Shown here piece by piece: positions 7,937 through 16,488 of a stretch of 64,000 nucleotides of DNA. The position numbers were made by a program, and so were the translations under genes. The notes below the pieces were generated by a model. That model was not told where the DNA came from, made no database searches, and saw nothing but the letters and a program-made list of their open reading frames with translations. Within the stretch, counting starts at the first letter, position 1. Every line of letters begins with the position of its first letter. The stretch comes from Stigmatella ashevillena (lineage in GTDB: Bacteria; Myxococcota; Myxococcia; Myxococcales; Myxococcaceae), in the NCBI RefSeq assembly GCF_028368975.1, contig NZ_JAQNDM010000002.1:1054001-1118000 (forward strand), written 5' to 3'.

Positions 7937-9800
7937 GGAAGCGCCGGTCCGTCAGGCTCATCAGCGAGGGGCGCCGGAGGACCTCACGATATGCCTCGTA
8001 CGTCTTGAGGGCTGTCTGCTTCCAGGTGAACTGGGCCACGCGTGCCTTGCCCTTGGCGGCAAGCGTACGTCCCAAAGAGGGCTCCTCGGCCAACTGAATC
8101 ATCTGCCCGGCGATGGCCAGATCGCTCATCGTGTCGGCGTAGAGCACGGCATCCCCCGCCACTTCTGGAATGGAGCTGAACCGCGAGCAGAGGATGGGGG
8201 TTTCGGCCGCCATGGCCTCCAGCAGTGGAAGGCCGAAGCCTTCGTAGGCGGACAGGTACATGTAGGCGATGGCCTGGTGGTAGAGCGCGCGAAGCACAGG
8301 GTGCGAGACGCCTCCCACGAAATGCACCCCCGGAAGGGGCTGCTGGCGCAGGAAAGGGAACACCCCATCTTGTGTCCCCGAGGGGTGGCCTACCAGAACG
8401 AGCCCAGGCATCTCTCCGTGCCCCTTCCACCGGGCGCGGAAGTTCACGTAGGCCGCCAGCAGCAGCTTCACGTTCTTGTGCGCGTAGTCACTTCCGATGA
8501 AGAGGAAGAAGCGGCGTGGCAAGCCCAGCGGTTGGAGCACGCCCGCGGAGTCGTCCGTGGGCTGCCGGGCGAAGGCCGCCATGTCCACGCCATGGTGCAC
8601 GGTGTGCACATGCTCCTCGGGAACATGGAACTCGCGGATCACCTCGCGGCGATTGTGGTCGGAGATGGCGATGAGGCCCTGCGCTCCGCGCACTGCCACG
8701 TAGGAGGCGAGCTGGTAGCGCGCCTGGTCCTCTCCTCCCGGCCACACGGAGCCGGCCCGGTAGGAGATGAGATCCTGGTAGGAGAGAATATAGGGCACCT
8801 GGGCGTGCAACAGCATCTGCAGGTGCGGGAGGGAGAAGACCTGCGCTGGCCGGTGCAGCAACTGCACGTGGTCCGGCAGGCCTGAGTTCACATAGATGGG
8901 CAGACCCAGAGGCTCAAGCGACTTGCGTTGCTTCTCCGTGCCCACGTACAGGGACAGGCGTGCGGAGGTGTGCTGCGTCATCGCCCGGCACAACTCGATG
9001 GCATAGACGCTCGTGCCGTTGATGGCATCCTCGGGCAGATAGCGGATGTCCAGACAGACGGACAGATCTCCACGCGCACTGGCCACCGTGCGCGCCGCGA
9101 GACCGGTCCGCATGTCCGCCAACGACACCTCACGCTGGCCCCGAAAATAGGGATGGCGCGCGTCGAGTCGGCTCATATCCGGCAGGTCCGAGGGCAAGGG
9201 CCCATTGGGACGGAACAAGGCCCGTGAGGCCCGCAGGGTGATGAATCCCAGCCGCTGGGCCCTGAGACACCAGTCCGAGAGCGCCTCCTCGAGCGAGCCA
9301 AGCGTCTCGTCCAGCGTGCCCACCATGTCCAAGACCGCGCGCGACAAGAGGACCACGGACAGGTCGGGCGTGGGCAGGCAGACGGCGCGGGGCAGACGGC
9401 TCTCCTCGAGCCAGCGGGCGCGCTCGGACTCGTCGAACCCCGAGTAGTCGGGCGTGGGCACGAGGGCACACGCGCGGTCATTCTCGGCGAGCACCGCACG
9501 CAGTTCCACGACTGCCCCCCCCAGAGCCACGAGCGGGTGGGCCAGCAACAGCACATCCTCGCGGCCGAGCAACAGGGCGCGGTTGACGGCCTGGACGGCG
9601 CTGGTGCCATGCAGGGCCTCCCAGGGGAGGCTCTGCTGCGGGACAGCCTCCACGAGGCGCCGGTCCAGCGTCGGTGTGGGGCAGGCGAAGGAAATGCGCG
9701 TCAGCCCCTCCGGCCGAGGGGTGAGGACGGCGCGCAGCCGCTCCACGTCCGCCGCCGCGTCCTGGGTGGAGACGAACAGAAGCTCCAGATGGGTCGCCAT
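7902..9800 (-). CDS. Two-domain glycosyltransferase: partial GT2-like N-domain plus GT4
   Basis: A 632-residue protein. Residues about 260-630 are a GT-B retaining glycosyltransferase (GT4): DLSVCLDIRYL, a GTSVYAIELCRAM Rossmann helix, FLFIGSDYAHKNVKLLL opening the donor domain, FVGGVSHPVLRALYHQA and the E-x7-E sugar-nucleotide motif in YEGFGLPLLEAMA. Residues about 1-235 resemble the second half of a GT-A (GT2) domain (EDVLLLAHPLV, then LEEALSDWCLRAQRLGF) but lack the N-terminal nucleotide-binding strand, so this half looks degenerate or structural. It is the last gene of the minus-strand glycan operon, starting 3 bp after the small coiled-coil gene. Probably adds a sugar to a surface polysaccharide. 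Confidence 0.85.
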   Translation of the reverse strand: MATHLELLFVSTQDAAADVERLRAVLTPRPEGLTRISFACPTPTLDRRLVEAVPQQSLPWEALHGTSAVQAVNRALLLGREDVLLLAHPLVALGGAVVELRAVLAENDRACALVPTPDYSGFDESERARWLEESRLPRAVCLPTPDLSVVLLSRAVLDMVGTLDETLGSLEEALSDWCLRAQRLGFITLRASRALFRPNGPLPSDLPDMSRLDARHPYFRGQREVSLADMRTGLAARTVASARGDLSVCLDIRYLPEDAINGTSVYAIELCRAMTQHTSARLSLYVGTEKQRKSLEPLGLPIYVNSGLPDHVQLLHRPAQVFSLPHLQMLLHAQVPYILSYQDLISYRAGSVWPGGEDQARYQLASYVAVRGAQGLIAISDHNRREVIREFHVPEEHVHTVHHGVDMAAFARQPTDDSAGVLQPLGLPRRFFLFIGSDYAHKNVKLLLAAYVNFRARWKGHGEMPGLVLVGHPSGTQDGVFPFLRQQPLPGVHFVGGVSHPVLRALYHQAIAYMYLSAYEGFGLPLLEAMAAETPILCSRFSSIPEVAGDAVLYADTMSDLAIAGQMIQLAEEPSLGRTLAAKGKARVAQFTWKQTALKTYEAYREVLRRPSLMSLTDRRFLKEFLSRPLLP

Positions 9801-9803
9801 GGG

Positions 9804-10139
9804 TTATCTGAACCGGGTCAGGACGCTGGAGCCTGCGTCTTTCGCCGCGCGGTGTATGTCTGGAAAACGGTGCTTGAGCGAATCGTTGAGGGCATCCACC
9901 AATCGGTGGCGCAGGGGCGCGCGGCCGCCCGGGACGGAGGCCTGCAACGGGCTCGGGTGGACGGCGGGGTAAGCCAACCGCAGGGCGTTGGCTCGCTCTC
10001 GCTCGCGGGCCAAGGCCAGCCGCAGATCGCTCCGCTCCAGCTCCAGCTCGTGGATCCGCGCATCCAACTGCTCGCAGCGCTCGCAGCCGACCGAAGCCCG
10101 GGCGTCGTTCTCGTTCTCTCGTTTCGGCACGTCGCGCAT
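9804..10139 (-). CDS. Small coiled-coil protein between FkbM and GT4 genes
   Basis: A 111-residue protein with no recognised family. Residues about 18-52 form a charged heptad region (CERCEQLDARIHELELERS then DLRLALARERERANAL) expected to be a coiled coil. The C-terminal 35 residues are basic (RHRLVDALNDSLKHRF, ending RFR). A CxxC pair lies at the start of the coil. The reading frame fits tightly between neighbours (3 bp on each side), which supports it as a real gene. A second small coiled-coil protein with a basic tail occurs at 12082-12405, also directly before a glycosyltransferase. A scaffold, chain-length ruler or membrane-tethering partner of the transferase is inference only. Confidence 0.65.
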   Translation of the reverse strand: MRDVPKRENENDARASVGCERCEQLDARIHELELERSDLRLALARERERANALRLAYPAVHPSPLQASVPGGRAPLRHRLVDALNDSLKHRFPDIHRAAKDAGSSVLTRFR

Positions 10140-10142
10140 CTC

Positions 10143-10919
10143 CTAGAAGGTCTTCCGCAAGAGCAGGTTCACAAACCCGTTCTTCCCAGAGCTTTGGCAC
10201 ATCGAGAGGAGTTCCTCATCATCGAGGCGAAGCAGCCGGCCCGCCACGTCCGCGAGCCGCTCGAAGCCCATCCCGCGATAGAGCCGCAGCACCTCGGAGG
10301 GCGACAGCCCTCGCTGCCGGAGCGCCTCGGGGAAGAACTCGACGACGAGCGAAACATTGCCTGACTGGCGCAGGGTCTCCTCCAGCCCCCGGATGACCTC
10401 TGGCTCGTAGCCCTGGACGTCCACCTTGATGACATCAAAGCGCCGCCCAGCGAACAGCTCATCGCCACACACCAGGGCCGTCAAGCGCGAGGCGCGCGGG
10501 GAGTCCTCTTCCACGAAAGTGTTGCCGGGGTTGCCCTCCTCCGTGCGCAGCGCGGCGATGCCGCGGCGCAGGCCCAGCCCCACGGGCCACACGCGCGCAT
10601 GAGGCGCCAGCGTCCAGAGGTTCAGCCTCAGGAGGGAAACGCTCCGGGGCTCAGGCTCAACGGCATCGATGGTGCCCTGGGGACAGAGCTTCGCCGCGAG
10701 CGCGGAGAAGTAACCCACGTTGGCGCCCACATCGAGAAAGCGGGAGTTGGGCTGCAAAAGCGAGCGCAGCATCTGCGCCTCACCGGGCTCCCAGGTCCCG
10801 CTGCTCTTCATGTACGGGAGGATGACCCGATCATCTGCGGGCAGCCACAGCTCGCCGACATCCGTACTCACACGGACCGCATCGACCGCCACGGAAGGGG
10901 GAATCAGGTCTGCGAACAT
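10143..10919 (-). CDS. FkbM-family SAM-dependent methyltransferase
   Basis: A 258-residue class I methyltransferase of the FkbM family. Motif I is FLDVGANVGYFSALAAKL, the acidic post-I residue is in AVEPEPRSVSLLRLNL, and FDVIKVDVQGYEPEVIRGLEE is the FkbM-type VDVxGxE motif. Residues upstream of motif I (VILPYMKSSGTWEPGE) match the family's lead-in. FkbM-type enzymes in polysaccharide loci O-methylate sugars, often capping a glycan chain. The gene lies within the minus-strand glycan operon, 12 bp after the GT2 gene and 3 bp before a coiled-coil gene. Confidence 0.88.
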   Translation of the reverse strand: MFADLIPPSVAVDAVRVSTDVGELWLPADDRVILPYMKSSGTWEPGEAQMLRSLLQPNSRFLDVGANVGYFSALAAKLCPQGTIDAVEPEPRSVSLLRLNLWTLAPHARVWPVGLGLRRGIAALRTEEGNPGNTFVEEDSPRASRLTALVCGDELFAGRRFDVIKVDVQGYEPEVIRGLEETLRQSGNVSLVVEFFPEALRQRGLSPSEVLRLYRGMGFERLADVAGRLLRLDDEELLSMCQSSGKNGFVNLLLRKTF

Positions 10920-10931
10920 GGGCAGTGGCCC

Positions 10932-12074
10932 TCAGACGCGGACAGGATACATGGGGTGGCTGGGAGCCAGTGCCGGAACCACAAGCGGCACCTGCCCGGC
11001 CCGTCCACTCTGGCCGTCCGCCTCAGGCTCCAGGAAGAACTCTCGGATGGCCTCCAGCGGCTGGCCCCGGGTGTGGGTGAGCTCCAGCTCGAAGCCCTTG
11101 CAGCTCATCAACGCCGTGCCATCCGCGCGGACCCGACAGAGCACCTCGGCGCTCTCGGGCGGATGGGCATCCACCACCGCTTGGTACTCGATGCGGTAAC
11201 CGTATTGGCGACCGGCCTGCTGCAGGATCGTCCTGAGCGCCGAGCCCCGCAGCTGCTCCAGGATACCGCCGCGCACGAAGGCATCCACCTGGCCCCGGAA
11301 GAGCGGGTAGCGATAATCGATGACCGCCTCATTCTCCGGCACGGTGGAGTGTCCACCCGCCACGAGCCCCGCGGCCAGCGTGGAGCCTCGGCCCTGGTGG
11401 TAGACGAACGCGGCCGGTGCCAAGGTGATGCGGTAACCCTTGGCCAGGCTGCGCAGTGTCCAGTCCGTCTCCTCGCAATAGCCACGCCCATAGACGGGAT
11501 CCATCAACCCCACGTCCCGGATGACGGCCGTGGGGATGAGGATGCTGAAGGAGATGCCCGCAGGGATATCCACCGCCGTACCCCGGAAGCTCGCATCCAG
11601 GCTGCTCGCCAGCCAGTCCACGACGCCCTGAGAAGCCAGGTTCTTGTCCGGATCCGTATTGGGCAGCGAGTAGATGGAAACGTTGTTGGACCAGGCCGTC
11701 ACAGAACCGATCTGCGGACTGCTTTGGGCGGCCGCCATCAGCATGTCCACTGTCTGGCGGGAGTAGACGACGTCCGAGTTGGAAATGATGACGTAGTCGT
11801 AGCCCTTCTCCACCGCAGCCAGCAGCCCGAGGTTGACGTTGCGCACGATGCCGAGATTGCGCGGTGGGCGGTAGTAGAAGATGCCCTCGCGCTCGCACAG
11901 CTCGGCGATCATCTGGCTGAACCCGGGCTCAGGGCTGCAATCGTCCAGGACAAGCACGTCGATGTCCGCAGCGTTCGTGTCCAATCCCTTGGCGGACTTG
12001 AGGCAACGCGGCACGAATGCGCGGCCGTTGTACACGGTGATGGCGACGAGGACCCGGGGGCGCTTGGCGCTCAT
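10932..12074 (-). CDS. Glycosyltransferase family 2
   Basis: A 380-residue inverting GT-A glycosyltransferase. Strand one is VLVAITVYNGRAFVPRCLKS, the first Asp is in DVLVLDDCSPEP, a nucleotide-recognition segment is RNLGIVRNVNLGL, and the metal-binding DxD equivalent is ISNSDVVY. YCEETDWTLRSLAKGYRI corresponds to the ED-x-D catalytic-base region of rhamnosyltransferase-like GT2 proteins. The last 130 residues form an extra C-terminal domain without recognised motifs. GAGGACGTC immediately before the ATG is a good ribosome-binding site. Probably builds the surface glycan of this locus. Confidence 0.87.
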   Translation of the reverse strand: MSAKRPRVLVAITVYNGRAFVPRCLKSAKGLDTNAADIDVLVLDDCSPEPGFSQMIAELCEREGIFYYRPPRNLGIVRNVNLGLLAAVEKGYDYVIISNSDVVYSRQTVDMLMAAAQSSPQIGSVTAWSNNVSIYSLPNTDPDKNLASQGVVDWLASSLDASFRGTAVDIPAGISFSILIPTAVIRDVGLMDPVYGRGYCEETDWTLRSLAKGYRITLAPAAFVYHQGRGSTLAAGLVAGGHSTVPENEAVIDYRYPLFRGQVDAFVRGGILEQLRGSALRTILQQAGRQYGYRIEYQAVVDAHPPESAEVLCRVRADGTALMSCKGFELELTHTRGQPLEAIREFFLEPEADGQSGRAGQVPLVVPALAPSHPMYPVRV

Positions 12075-12081
12075 GACGTCC

Positions 12082-12405
12082 TCAAGACTGGCCCTGGCCG
12101 TTTTTCAACACGCGCTGAGCCACCTCGCGCGCCCGGTGGAACGCCCAACGCGCGGCCCGGTACGCCAGCCGATCCTGAGCCGGAGCACTTCCGTGCATGG
12201 ACAGGCGCAACTGGGCCACCTCGTGCTCCATGTCGCGCCGACGCCGCTCGGATTCAATGAGGCGCTGGGTCAAGTCCAGCACTCGGGTGTTGGCGATCTC
12301 GAAGTCGCGAAGAGCCTGCGCGAGCAGCACACGGTCGAGCTCGGCGGGCGAGGAGCGTCCTTCCTTCTCTGCGGAAGGAGCGCTCGAAGAGGGCATCTGA
12401 GTCAT
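12082..12405 (-). CDS. Small coiled-coil protein before the GT2 gene
   Basis: A 107-residue protein without a recognised family. The start is the ATG at 12405; the frame is open further upstream, but that part is antisense-like overlap with the epimerase gene. Residues about 23-70 are a charged heptad stretch (LAQALRDFEIANTRVLDLTQ, then RRRDMEHEVAQLRLSM), and the C-terminus is basic and amphipathic (RAARWAFHRAREVAQRVLK). It lies 22 bp after the epimerase and 7 bp before the GT2 gene. Its architecture parallels the 111-residue protein at 9804-10139, so the two may be paired partners of the two transferases. Confidence 0.62.
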   Translation of the reverse strand: MTQMPSSSAPSAEKEGRSSPAELDRVLLAQALRDFEIANTRVLDLTQRLIESERRRRDMEHEVAQLRLSMHGSAPAQDRLAYRAARWAFHRAREVAQRVLKNGQGQS

Positions 12406-12427
12406 GGTGGTTGTCCCTGGGTGGTGC

Positions 12428-13519
12428 CTATGTGCGAGGAGCGGACCGGGTGTCAAGAACTCCCTCCAGCCACTCCTTGAGGGAAGCCAACCCCGCCTCC
12501 AGCGTCCACCGAGGTTGGTAGTCCAGCGCCCCGCGCGCCGATTCGATGGAGCACGAGGCTGCACGGACGTCTCCATCACGGAACTTTCCGCTGACGACGG
12601 GAGCCGGTGCTCCGTAGCGCCGCGCCAGCTCGCGCGCCACCGCATCGATGGTCGTCGGCGAGCCGGAGCCGATGTCGAACATGCGCACGTTCCGGGTGGG
12701 ACGTGCCACCGCCTGGACGATGGCCTGCGCCACATCCTCCACGTGCACGAAGTCTCGGACGATCTTCCCATCCTCGTAGATGTCGAGAACCTTCTGCTCG
12801 CGCGCCAGACGCGCGAAGAGCGTGAGCACCCCCGTGTACGGATTACCGGGGGCTTGACCCGGACCGTAGACGTTCTGCAACCGCAGAATGGACAGCCCGC
12901 TGCCGAACGCGCCGCACCAGGCCGCGAGCATGTGCTCCTGGGTGAGCTTGGTCGCCCCATAGACGCTGATGGGGTTGGGGTGTGTCTGTCCCGCCACGGA
13001 CGGCATCGCCTCGGCCGGCAGGCCCGTCGGACCAGAGAGATTCCACTGCTGCAGCTCCAGCGCCTGTCGCGAGCGCGCAGGAGGATAAAACACCGTGCCC
13101 GCCGTGTCTCGCCAGGCGCCATCGCCATAAACGGCTCGGCTCGAGGTCAGGACGAATTGCTCGGGCACATGCCGGATGGCGGTGAGCGCGTCGATCAGGC
13201 GAGCGGTGCCCGCCACGTTGACGGAGGCATGGCGATGAGACTCGGTCAACGACTGGCCGGTGCCCGTTTCCGCGGCCAGGTGGATGACCACGTCTGGCCG
13301 GAAGAACCGGAAGAGCGTCCCCCAATTCTCCGCCACCGTGACGTCTCCTGGCACGAAGACAACGCCCTTCGGCATGTCCTGGGGCAGACCGAATTGGGTG
13401 TGCACCTGGGGATGCAGGTTGTCGAAGACGAGCACCTCATCGCCTCGCTCCAGCAGCTTCCGAGCGACGTGGCACCCGATGAAGCCCGCCCCTCCCGAGA
13501 TCAATACTTTGCGCGACAT
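12428..13519 (-). CDS. NAD-dependent nucleotide-sugar epimerase/dehydratase (extended SDR)
   Basis: A 363-residue extended SDR. The NAD-binding motif ISGGAGFIGCHVARKLL (GxxGxxG) is at the N-terminus, followed by VLVFDNL, where the Asp binds the adenosine ribose. DVVIHLAAETG, LTSSRAVYGDGA (active-site Ser) and YGATKLTQEHML (YxxxK) complete the catalytic set. Length and motifs match UDP-glucose 4-epimerase or dTDP-glucose dehydratase-type enzymes. It is the first gene of the minus-strand glycan operon and would supply an activated sugar for the two glycosyltransferases that follow. Confidence 0.88.
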   Translation of the reverse strand: MSRKVLISGGAGFIGCHVARKLLERGDEVLVFDNLHPQVHTQFGLPQDMPKGVVFVPGDVTVAENWGTLFRFFRPDVVIHLAAETGTGQSLTESHRHASVNVAGTARLIDALTAIRHVPEQFVLTSSRAVYGDGAWRDTAGTVFYPPARSRQALELQQWNLSGPTGLPAEAMPSVAGQTHPNPISVYGATKLTQEHMLAAWCGAFGSGLSILRLQNVYGPGQAPGNPYTGVLTLFARLAREQKVLDIYEDGKIVRDFVHVEDVAQAIVQAVARPTRNVRMFDIGSGSPTTIDAVARELARRYGAPAPVVSGKFRDGDVRAASCSIESARGALDYQPRWTLEAGLASLKEWLEGVLDTRSAPRT

Positions 13520-13587
13520 GAAAAACCCTGTACCTCAGTGGGCTGGGGGATGCCAAGGCATCCAAGCACCGCATGGGGTGAACACGC

Positions 13588-13620
13588 CCCCACTCCCTGG
13601 GCGAGTCCCCACTCCCTGGG
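13588..13620. repeat. Two-copy 19-bp tandem repeat
   Basis: The 14-bp core CCCCACTCCCTGGG occurs at 13588-13601 and again at 13607-13620, a period of 19 bp, in the 160-bp gap between the epimerase start and the acyltransferase stop. No coding or terminator structure was seen around it. Confidence 0.6.
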
Positions 13621-13680
13621 TGAGCCCAGAAACGGTCCCCTGTGGTCAGGTCGGCCACACGCTCCCTTTGCCCGGGAACC

Positions 13681-15108
13681 TCACGAATGCGGATGACCCG
13701 CCCGCACCTCGGCCCGCCCCATCCCTGGGCTGAGCGAGGGCTCGCCACTTCGGCGTCCCACCCGCCGGGCCATGAGCATGGAGGGCCGCTCAACGGCCAC
13801 GAAGAACCCCACCGACAAGATCAACGTTGCCACCGAGCTGGTCCCCAGCAGGGCAGCAAAGTACTCGGAACCGACGAGCAACGACATCCAGGGGATGCTC
13901 TTGATGTGGTACATCAGTGGCATGTGCAACAGATAGACGGCGTAGCCGATGACGCCGAAGAAGCACAGCACCGGAGTGCTCAGACTCCGTCGGATCCATT
14001 CCGGCCCCAGGCTCGCACCCAGGATGAGGAGCCCGTACGCCATGGCGAAGGGAATCTCCTCCAGGAAGTAGTACTCGAGCGCCGGGTACGTCTCGGCGGT
14101 CATGTAGTTGAGCGGCCAGCCCCAGTTGTTCGCGAGAGAAGCACTCCCATGGCGCTTCAGCCAGAAGACCAGTACGGCCAAGCCCAGCAAGAAGTAAGTC
14201 AGCCCCGCCCGCTTGCCCGTCAGGGACTGGAACATCCGCGAGGAGCGCCACCCCAGTTCGCGCCGGACCACCAGATTGCACAACGTGATGCCCACCGCGA
14301 AGTGAAAGAGGTGCGCAGGGAAGGCATGGGAGAGGAAGAAGCGGAACACCTGCTCGTCGTATCCCCCCAGGCCCGCCTCACCCACGACGCGGAGGACAAA
14401 ATCATCCAGGCCATAGCGCACGGTGAAGAGCCAGCCGAGCACGAGGACGATCGAGATCGGAAGGGACACGAGCCACCGCTGGCCGAAGAAGAGCCGCACC
14501 ATCCACGGCAGCAACAGGTAGAACGTCATCTCGATGCTGATCGTCCAGAACGGTGCCGCGATGTTGAAGGAGCCGAACGCATCGATGTTCAGCATCTGGG
14601 CAAAGAACACGTGCGAAAGGACAGATTCGGCCCCTTTCCAACTGTAAACCGCCTCCCCACGGATCAGACTGGGCGTGAACAGAAACACGATGAGCGCGAG
14701 GGCAATCCAGTAGGGAGGGCCAATGCGCAGGATGCGCTGGAGGAGGTACCGGCGGGTGTCCGGGACGGGAAGCCCTTGAAAGTCCGCGCGCAGAAAGCCA
14801 CGCGCCAGCAGGAAGCCACTCAGGACGAAGAACAGGTCCACCCCCGAGGAGAACATCGTCATCACCGAGCTGAAACCAAGCTTCATCCCCAGGGGGAGAT
14901 CAATCACGAGGGGCGGGGAACCCGAAAGCCCCCACGCGTGCCGAAGAAAGATCATCAGCACCGCAAACGCACGGATGCCATCCAAGTAGGGAAGCGTTCC
15001 GGAGGAACCTTCGGGGTCACGGAACCGCTCAAGCCACGTCCGTGCCCCTGGCGCCACAGTCCGAGCATCAGTCTTTGAAGCCACATCTCCCTCAGTTCTT
15101 CGAGCCAC
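13681..15108 (-). CDS. Acyltransferase-3 family membrane O-acyltransferase
   Basis: A 475-residue multi-pass membrane protein. The family opening YLDGIRAFAVLMIFLRHAW carries the R and H of acyltransferase-3 enzymes. SSGVDLFFVLSGFLLARGFL and FWTISIEMTFYLLLPW follow. The start is a GTG at 15108, and another in-frame GTG lies at 15084; either leaves the membrane domain intact. The gene is upstream of, and in the same direction as, the epimerase-glycosyltransferase operon, separated by 161 bp. It likely acylates a sugar of the same glycan. It is not closely similar to the other acyltransferase-3 protein at 6617-7936 outside the family motifs. Confidence 0.85.
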   Translation of the reverse strand: MARRTEGDVASKTDARTVAPGARTWLERFRDPEGSSGTLPYLDGIRAFAVLMIFLRHAWGLSGSPPLVIDLPLGMKLGFSSVMTMFSSGVDLFFVLSGFLLARGFLRADFQGLPVPDTRRYLLQRILRIGPPYWIALALIVFLFTPSLIRGEAVYSWKGAESVLSHVFFAQMLNIDAFGSFNIAAPFWTISIEMTFYLLLPWMVRLFFGQRWLVSLPISIVLVLGWLFTVRYGLDDFVLRVVGEAGLGGYDEQVFRFFLSHAFPAHLFHFAVGITLCNLVVRRELGWRSSRMFQSLTGKRAGLTYFLLGLAVLVFWLKRHGSASLANNWGWPLNYMTAETYPALEYYFLEEIPFAMAYGLLILGASLGPEWIRRSLSTPVLCFFGVIGYAVYLLHMPLMYHIKSIPWMSLLVGSEYFAALLGTSSVATLILSVGFFVAVERPSMLMARRVGRRSGEPSLSPGMGRAEVRAGHPHS

Positions 15109-15176
15109 AGACAGAGCGTGCGACTTGAGCCTAGGAGCGGTAGCACATCAAGTGGAACCCTCTGACACAAGCCCAG

Positions 15177-16370
15177 CTACGGCACCTGAGGAGCGCTGAA
15201 CTCCGGAATCAACTCTCCCGTGAGACGGATGCTCTTCATGACCTTTTCGTGCGGCAAGGAACCCACCTGATGGAAGGACATGAGGGCGTCGATGCCGAGC
15301 GCCTCGTAGCGCTTCAGCCGCTTGCGCACCTGGTCCTTCGAGCCGACGATCAAGGACTCCTGTTCGCTCAACACCTCCCACAGTTCCTGGTCCGGAACCA
15401 TCTCGCCCTGCACGACCCGGCCGAGGAGCCGCTGGGCACGTGACTGTGGCGCGTTCGGGTCCTTCTTCCGCCCGTACTGACCGGCCAGTCCCCCACCCGC
15501 CGAATCCTTCGCCAGCAGTTCCAACTCGGCCGCCGATTGGATGAAGTGCGCCTTCGCCTCGAAAAAGGTGAGCGATCCGTTGGTGTACCAAGCCGCCGCC
15601 TTCGCGGCACCGTTCTCCATGGCCTCCTGCTCGCTGTCCGCGCAGTGGACGAAGGTGAAGAAGGCCACTTGATCATTCACGTACTCCCCCACCGGCTTGC
15701 AGTTCTTGCGGAGGGCCTCCCGGTAGAGGTGAATCATCTCCGCCACCTCATCCAAGGACGCCCACAACGTCACGCCCAACGCTCCCACGCCATTGCGCCC
15801 CGCCTGCTCGAACGAGGCGGGACTGGAGCAGGCCTGCCAGAGCGCGGGATGCGGCTTGCGGTACGGCTTCGGGACGACGTGGATGTTGCGGATCTGGAAG
15901 TCCTTGCTGTCCCAGGAGAACGGCTCTGGACCCCACATCTTGGGGATCATCTCGAAGGCCTGCTGCATCTGCCCCCGCGTAGCGTCGGGATCGATGTTGA
16001 AGGTGCGCCACTCGGGGATGGTGCTCCGGGCGAGGCCAAGCTGGAAGCGGCCCCGACTCAAGTGGTCGATGAAGGCGGCGCGCTCGGCGATGCGGATGGG
16101 GTGGTTGAATCGCGCGGGCGCGAGCACGGACGAGTGACCGACGTGCATCCGCTGGGTGCTCATGGCGATCGCCGTGAGCATGCACTCCGGTGCCGAGCTG
16201 TAGCTGAACTCCATCGCGGCGTGGTGCTCCACCTGCCACCACACGCCATACCCCATCTCGTCCGCCAGCCGGGCCTGCTCCAGGGTCTCCTGGATCAACC
16301 GGTGCTCGTGATCCTCGCCGTGCCACAACGCCTTCGGTTGCTGCATCTCCGAGAAGATATCGAGTCGCAT
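15177..16370 (-). CDS. LLM-class flavin-dependent oxidoreductase (luciferase-like monooxygenase)
   Basis: A 397-residue TIM-barrel protein of the bacterial luciferase-like family. ETLEQARLADEMGYGVWWQVEHH at the N-terminus is the usual aD-G-WxxEHH element, followed by RMHVGHSSVLAP and IDHLSRGRFQLGLARS, the standard (S/G)xGRxxLGxG phosphate-binding region. Expected cofactor: reduced FMN or F420. Members oxidise aldehydes, alkanes or secondary metabolites. The ATG at 16370 has a perfect GGAGGAG ribosome-binding site that lies inside a long inverted repeat described separately. No luciferase beta subunit is nearby, so light production is not implied. Confidence 0.85.
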   Translation of the reverse strand: MRLDIFSEMQQPKALWHGEDHEHRLIQETLEQARLADEMGYGVWWQVEHHAAMEFSYSSAPECMLTAIAMSTQRMHVGHSSVLAPARFNHPIRIAERAAFIDHLSRGRFQLGLARSTIPEWRTFNIDPDATRGQMQQAFEMIPKMWGPEPFSWDSKDFQIRNIHVVPKPYRKPHPALWQACSSPASFEQAGRNGVGALGVTLWASLDEVAEMIHLYREALRKNCKPVGEYVNDQVAFFTFVHCADSEQEAMENGAAKAAAWYTNGSLTFFEAKAHFIQSAAELELLAKDSAGGGLAGQYGRKKDPNAPQSRAQRLLGRVVQGEMVPDQELWEVLSEQESLIVGSKDQVRKRLKRYEALGIDALMSFHQVGSLPHEKVMKSIRLTGELIPEFSAPQVP

Positions 16371-16372
16371 CC

Positions 16373-16470
16373 ACTCCTCCGCGCAGAGGCGCCCCTCGGG
16401 AGCCCGGTATCCCGGCCATGCTGCCTGAGACCGGACTGTCTTGCAGCAGGACCAGTCCGCGCGGAGGAGT
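16373..16470 (-). promoter_or_regulatory. 12-bp inverted repeat covering the Shine-Dalgarno of the LLM gene
   Basis: On the minus strand, ACTCCTCCGCGC (16470-16459) is the exact complement of GCGCGGAGGAGT (16384-16373), which contains the ribosome-binding site 2 bases before the ATG at 16370. A transcript beginning upstream of 16470 could fold a 12-bp GC-rich stem with a 74-nt loop and hide the site. This is seen directly. Regulation by it is inference. Confidence 0.5.
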
Positions 16471-16488
16471 CGCTGGAGCCCCTGCGGC

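Noticed and set aside
10599-12260. 553-codon plus-strand frame over the GT2 and FkbM genes
   Set aside because: Antisense to two well-supported genes; the translation is His/Arg/Gln-rich with no domain, a common artefact in GC-rich DNA.
13642-15078. 478-codon plus-strand frame opposite the acyltransferase
   Set aside because: Antisense to a clear membrane acyltransferase; hydrophilic and His/Arg/Glu-rich, no motif.
15177-16370. Luciferase or light-production gene
   Set aside because: Only an LLM-family oxidoreductase; no lux partner genes are present.
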